Part shown: piece by piece, positions 20,632-24,276 of the stretch
Layout: each line of letters begins with the position of its first letter
How positions within the stretch are numbered: the stretch's first letter is position 1
DNA from: Apostichopus californicus
Taxonomy: Eukaryota; Echinodermata; Holothuroidea; Aspidochirotida; Stichopodidae
Direction: 5' to 3'
Assembly: GCA_020650975.1 (NCBI GenBank)
Contig: JAIPMN010004253.1
Location: forward strand, 8,176-32,451
DNA length: 24,276 nucleotides
Program-made: the position numbers and the translations under genes
Notes under the pieces: generated by a model
What the model was told of the DNA's origin: nothing
The model's input: the letters and a program-made list of their open reading frames with translations, nothing else
Database searches by the model: none

Positions 20632-20865
20632 GTAAGTAAAAACAAAACGTTACTAATAATACCATAATAACTTTATTCCTAATACAAATTCTACAACTAC
20701 ATCGTTTTTAACAGTATGCATAATATTTTCAATGGAAGTCTTTCCTTTCTTGCGTTTTACTGTAAAATGTTATATAAATTTTCATAACTGATATGTACTT
20801 ATGAAATGCAAATAAACATATTTTCTTAAAATGTCATGTTTTTCTTTGATCTCACCAACTAGCAG

Positions 20866-20913
20866 GTACATCGTTACGTATATGTCCCACAAACATGATC
20901 TACGAAACCTGCA
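20866..20913 (+). pseudogene. truncated TIL exon relic inside the FReD of copy 2
   Basis: The splice acceptor (AGCAG, ending 20865), the 29-nt spacing, ATGATCTACG and the TGCAGTTGC coding CSC match the start of the copy 1 TIL exon at 8300. The peptide ends NMIYETCSC against NMIYGACSC in copy 1. After 20913 the similarity stops abruptly and an AAATTGAATTTG simple repeat follows, ending in TGA within about 11 codons. The piece sits in the intron between the middle and last FReD exons, in the same phase (1) as that intron. It probably reflects unequal exchange or exon shuffling. Confidence 0.7.
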
Positions 20914-21509
20914 GTTGCAAATTGAATTTGAATTTGAAATTGAATTTATGATTATAAAACTAAAAGTATCGCAACTCTGAATGTACACAAACACCTCGTA
21001 TATGTACATCGGCCACATGTATACAATTACAAATTCACTGTGTTTTATTGTGTTGTATACTATACACAGTACAATAGGCTACATTACATGTGTTGTGTAC
21101 AGCGGAGTCAAGCGAGTAAACAAACGATCGAGGACTGCCTATAATGGGCGCAGTAGTTGGGAATAGTTGCTTCACTATATACTTTCGTTCATATATACCT
21201 ACCAAATGTTCTGGAAAGTTGCTTATGTGAATATCTTGAATTTCGTGTTGATCATACTGATATCGACAGAGTATGGCAGGATCCCTGTTGAATACTAAAG
21301 TATATCACGTGCTCGCTCAGAGCCAATCAGAATCGAGGAAATAATTTCAGTGTCAGTTCAGTTTGGGAAAAAAATATTCGCGACCCGCCCCTACCCAACA
21401 CTCCCATTATATTGTAAACATATGTAATGTCCCAACAAAAGTTTGCAATATATCAGGATACTTACGCTATTGTTTAATGACTGATGGTTCTTGCTGTTTT
21501 TCTTTACAG
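20914..21509. other. remainder of the last intron of FReD copy 2
   Basis: An AATTGAATTTG-type simple repeat (about 20914-20948) is followed by AT-rich unique sequence with TATAC/TGTGT-rich parts. Nothing else is recognised up to the acceptor at 21509. Confidence 0.55.
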
Positions 21510-21811
21510 GTTTTTATCTTTTTTATAACAATGGAAAACAGTTTAGCACGCATGACCGAGACAATGACGCATGTGGTAACTTCAACTGTGCAGAGAAGCA
21601 CAGAAGCGGCTGATGGCACTCGAATACTTGGTGCTCTTGTTATAGTTATAGCTATTGTGATTAATTCCAATACAGCAGCAGCTGCAAGTCACATTGTACT
21701 TATTACAACCTCAACGGTGTCTACAACGGAGGCAACGGGGAGATGATCTCCTCTTATTATATTAGCTGTAATCCCCAATTCGTGGAGATGAAAATTCGAC
21801 CATCTACTTGA
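21510..21811 (+). CDS. copy 2 exon 5: FReD C-terminal part with two stop codons
   Basis: The acceptor TTTACAG ends at 21509; phase 1 in. It encodes FYLFYNNGKQFSTHDRDND, with the calcium-site motif, then ACGNFNCAEKHRSG, then TGA (21611-21613) replacing the first Trp of GWW. The following residues are WHSNTWCSCYSYSYCD, a second stop TAA (21662-21664), FQYSSSCKSHC, YYNLNGVYNGGNG and VEMKIRPST before the terminal TGA (21809-21811). The shared Tyr/Ser/Cys-rich insertion is present. The reading frame itself is unbroken apart from the two nonsense codons. Confidence 0.8.
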
Positions 21812-22129
21812 GTTGATGACGGATATTCTGTTTTGTAATTTCTCTCGAAACCATTTTGCAAGAAAATATAGCTGTAAACTGAACAGATATATCTCGTTGT
21901 GGAAAACACAAATCAACTGAACAAAATGAGCCATTGGTAGTATCTTAAAAAAAATACATTAAAATATGCATCATCTTCGAGTATTGGAACCTCTCAAGAA
22001 AACTTTAATGAGGATATTATTTGTACAAACTTGAGTCACAGATTGGAAAAAAGTGAAATATATATTGATCTTCAGAAAAGTAGTTGAATGTACCTTAATT
22101 GTTATGATGTTTCAATTGGAATGAATATG

Positions 22130-22139
22130 AATAAATAAA
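22130..22139 (+). terminator. possible polyadenylation signals of FReD copy 2
   Basis: Two overlapping AATAAA hexamers (22130-22135 and 22134-22139) lie about 320 bp after the terminal stop, at a plausible 3'-UTR distance. A GT-rich run (TATGTGTATTT, about 22156) follows, as expected downstream of a cleavage site. Confidence 0.45.
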
Positions 22140-22886
22140 GTGGAACATGATCATATATGTGTATTTATTTGGTTCATTATATCGTGTTTATATCCCTAAA
22201 GAACAATGATGTAACCAGCGCGGACAAGTGACGGGTGCCCCCCCCCCCCTCACAGTCAAATATTCCCTACTCTGTTAAATGGCATCGGTAGGCAAAACAA
22301 AATTACAAAATGCATTCAAAGGCACAGTGAACCAGTTTGTGGTTGGAATTAATCTGTAATTGTCGGGAGTTATCAAATTAATACCAGCCAATTGCGTTTA
22401 ATACTTTATAACCCTATCATTCTGATTTCTGTTATCGTTGCAAGACCACCAACGGCCCCCACCCTCCCCACCCCCCCCCCCCATCCTCGCCACGCATGCC
22501 ACCCAACGAGATAACCTGCAACCATGTTTGTTATATTATGTGTATGTTTATAACTTACTACCATCGTTAGTTATATCGACCGTACGAAGTTAACGCAATA
22601 TTGTTACTAGGAAGCTGCAGCATGATAGATTACGTAATTTCAACATCGCACGTGTGAACTCACTAAGACTGATCAGTCGTTAGAATACGCCTTAAACGGA
22701 TATGGTCATTTTTTTTATAAGAGGCTAGGAGTAAGTTTTGGCTACCATTATGTTATTCAATTTCAATATATACTATTAACTTGATTGTCTTAATTGAATT
22801 AAATTTAGAGCCTGACACAGTTATATATCAATTACGATTATAAAATGGTAAGATACAAATTGAATTGTACATAACCTTAATACAGT
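22140..22886. other. spacer with two poly-C tracts
   Basis: Non-coding. C runs occur near 22239-22250 and 22456-22483 (CCCACCCTCCCCACCCC type). The rest is AT-rich. No exon was found directly upstream of the FReD fragment at 22887. Confidence 0.55.
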
Positions 22887-22941
22887 GAGTCTGAAAGCGA
22901 CAACTACTACAGTATGAATAAACTCGCTGGTCGCAACATTG
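22887..22941 (+). pseudogene. fragment of a third FReD middle exon
   Basis: The sequence GAGTCTGAAAGC...AACTAC...ATGAATAAACT matches the end of the copy 1 exon at 9506-9563. The peptide reads ESESDNYYSMNKL-AGRNIG against ESESHNYIMNKL-GSHSGNIG. The donor after the final G is lost (GA instead of GT). Nothing upstream matches the rest of the exon, so this is an isolated remnant of another FReD gene copy. Confidence 0.7.
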
Positions 22942-23444
22942 GACATGTGTAATGTTTAACCCTCTTTGTCATGATAATGAATATCATTCACGAACTTGGC
23001 ATAACTAAACATTCTTCCAGTGATCTAAATAACTTCATAGCACAAAGGAAAGAATGACAATAACCCGCTGTTCATCAGATGAGATAAGATGACTTTACAC
23101 CGACTTTGGAATCACCACATCCATTATACTAACTACACCGCAATCATGCCCCTACATCTATCTATATAGTATATATAGACAATGTCATGAATGCCATGCA
23201 AGGTACTGACACACAGATGATTATCTTCATATAAATTAATATAATACACAATTCCTCGTTAGTATACTCTTGAATATTTAATGCCTTGATCTTTTTCTTA
23301 TGATTATGGAAGATCTGGTCAAATGGTCGAATCGATTGTAAATGTGATCACACACACACACACACATGATTATATTCCTGTGACGTGACGTAAGAACGTT
23401 CGATAAATTGCTAAACGTTTGGGAGTGTCCACAGTTGATAGATA
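22942..23444. other. spacer between the FReD fragment and the exon 1 relic
   Basis: AT-rich, with a (CA)9 microsatellite at 23349-23366. No coding segment is recognised. Confidence 0.55.
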
Positions 23445-23635
23445 CCTTTGAATCCATATCGATTTAAAAATGACAGAATGTTATATGAAATAATATGACA
23501 AGGTCGAACAAAGTGAGGTAGCTGAAAGTTACCATTGAAAAGAAAATTATTAGTACGGAGCCTTCCGTTGATTTTTGAGCCGTATTTGTATTCTTTTGGA
23601 CAATAAAGATTGCCCCTTTGTCCTCGGAAGGAACG
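23445..23635 (+). pseudogene. decayed promoter and signal-peptide exon of another FReD copy
   Basis: Positions 23555-23635 align without gaps over exactly 81 nt to exon 1 of copy 2 (15426-15506), sharing GCCTTCCGT, GTATTTG and CGGAAG. The start codon is ACG instead of ATG, an in-frame TGA follows at codon 8, and the donor GTGAGT has become ATGAAC. The upstream block CCTTTGAATCC...TTTAAAAATGACAGA (from 23445) matches the region upstream of copy 2. This is a dead first exon of a third or fourth tandem FReD gene. Minus-strand frames across it are not genes. Confidence 0.75.
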
Positions 23636-23782
23636 ATGAACTAAACAATGTTTTGTTTTTATGATATTTGTTCTTGTTCCGTTCAAATCATTGATTCCAT
23701 GTTTATTCTTTGCTTGTTAAACCTATTTTAGTGCTTTACTGAATTCTTAGTAACGTGATTCAATCTCGCTGCTCTGTGGCTA

Positions 23783-24276
23783 ATTCAATAACTTTATCAT
23801 ACGTTCTTCAAAATTTGTAATACATACATATTTTACTACTAATCTTAGTTTCATGCAGTTCGACGATTACGACTAGACATGTGAATGAGCTTTACGATTT
23901 GTTCTCTCAATATGAATTCATAGTGTTTAATATTTTCATATATCCTTATAACGCCCATGTACATGCCTGGGAGTCTGCTTCAATGACATCAGGATACCTA
24001 CCCCTCACAGTGAATAGAAGAAGTAATAAATATAAACTACAAAAGTTCCTATTCATCGCTTCGACGTTCATCTTTTTCAATAACTTTATCATACGTTCTT
24101 CAAAATTTGTAATACATACATATTTTACTACTAATCTTAGTTTCATGCAGTTCGACGATTACGACTTGACATGTGAATGAGCTTTACGATTTGTTCTCTC
24201 AATATGAATTCATAGTGTTTAATATTTTCATATATCCTTATAACGCCCATGTACATGCCTGGGAGTCTGCTTCAAT
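23783..24276. repeat. 293-bp tandem repeat, second copy cut by the window end
   Basis: Unit 1 begins at 23783 with TTCAATAACTTTATCATACG and unit 2 at 24076 with the same text. The 201 nt of unit 2 in the window differ from unit 1 by about one base (ACTAGAC against ACTTGAC). The array may continue beyond the window. A diverged single copy lies at 2024-2290. Frames in both strands are not shared with that copy, so no gene is called. Confidence 0.9.

Larger units (their letters stand above)
15426..21811 (+). pseudogene. FReD copy 2: secreted fibrinogen-related protein, broken near the C-terminus
   Basis: A five-exon model (15426-15506, 19254-19299, 19916-20085, 20367-20631, 21510-21811) has consistent phases and totals exactly 864 nt, 288 codons. 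It encodes a signal peptide, a short linker and one fibrinogen C-terminal domain without a TIL or EGF-like module. An intact product would be a secreted lectin-like recognition protein, similar in plan to ficolin/tachylectin FReDs. Two in-frame stops lie in the last exon: TGA at 21611 (TGG to TGA in the conserved GWW motif) and TAA at 21662. The truncated product would be about 221 residues, ending before the GWW and NLNG segments. All splice sites remain usable, so inactivation may be recent or the allele variable. Confidence 0.7.

Noticed and set aside
21590..21700. A mini-intron that would remove the Tyr/Ser/Cys insertion and its stop from the last FReD exon
   Set aside because: The only phase-correct pair in copy 2 gives about 45 nt, shorter than usual introns, leaves the TGA at 21611 in place, and copy 1 has no matching donor.
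23411..23686. 91-codon minus-strand open frame
   Set aside because: It is antisense to the decayed exon 1 copy, whose plus-strand homology explains the sequence.

Overview
The window looks like nuclear DNA of a marine invertebrate deuterostome. An echinoderm, perhaps a sea cucumber, fits best. The reasons are AT-rich spacers, GT-AG introns, lineage-specific satellites, tRNA-derived SINE-like pieces, and tandem genes for secreted fibrinogen-related (FReD) proteins joined to cysteine-rich TIL/EGF-like modules. The taxon is inferred from gene content. No bacterial or viral gene organisation is seen.

Layout. Positions 1-2290 are repeats: a 129-bp satellite is split by an inserted block (351-1620) containing a terminal-inverted-repeat element and a foldback palindrome, followed by a diverged copy of a repeat that recurs at the window end. 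Positions 2291-8299 are mostly non-coding, with two candidate Ig-like half-exons (3441-3542 plus, 6738-6821 minus), a 101-bp insertion with a perfect 15-bp target duplication (4063-4193), a tRNA-like SINE fragment and a candidate signal-peptide exon (6188-6254). Positions 8300-11302 hold FReD copy 1 (TIL, EGF-like, FReD), broken by one frameshift and two stop codons. Positions 11303-15425 hold a C-rich satellite, a second tRNA-like SINE and the upstream region of the next gene. Positions 15426-21811 hold FReD copy 2: a signal-peptide exon, a 3.7-kb intron enlarged by tandem duplication, a probable 46-nt linker exon and three FReD exons, the last with two stop codons. Downstream lie a FReD exon fragment (22887-22941), a relic of a third signal-peptide exon (23555-23635) and a nearly identical 293-bp tandem repeat.

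All FReD pieces are on the plus strand, which points to a tandem, birth-and-death family of secreted lectin-like recognition proteins. Both main copies share an unusual Tyr/Ser/Cys-rich insertion inside the FReD, and both carry stops, so neither looks able to make a full FReD as read. Exon phases were worked out by hand. Copy 2 sums to exactly 288 codons, which supports that model. Most other open frames are probably chance.
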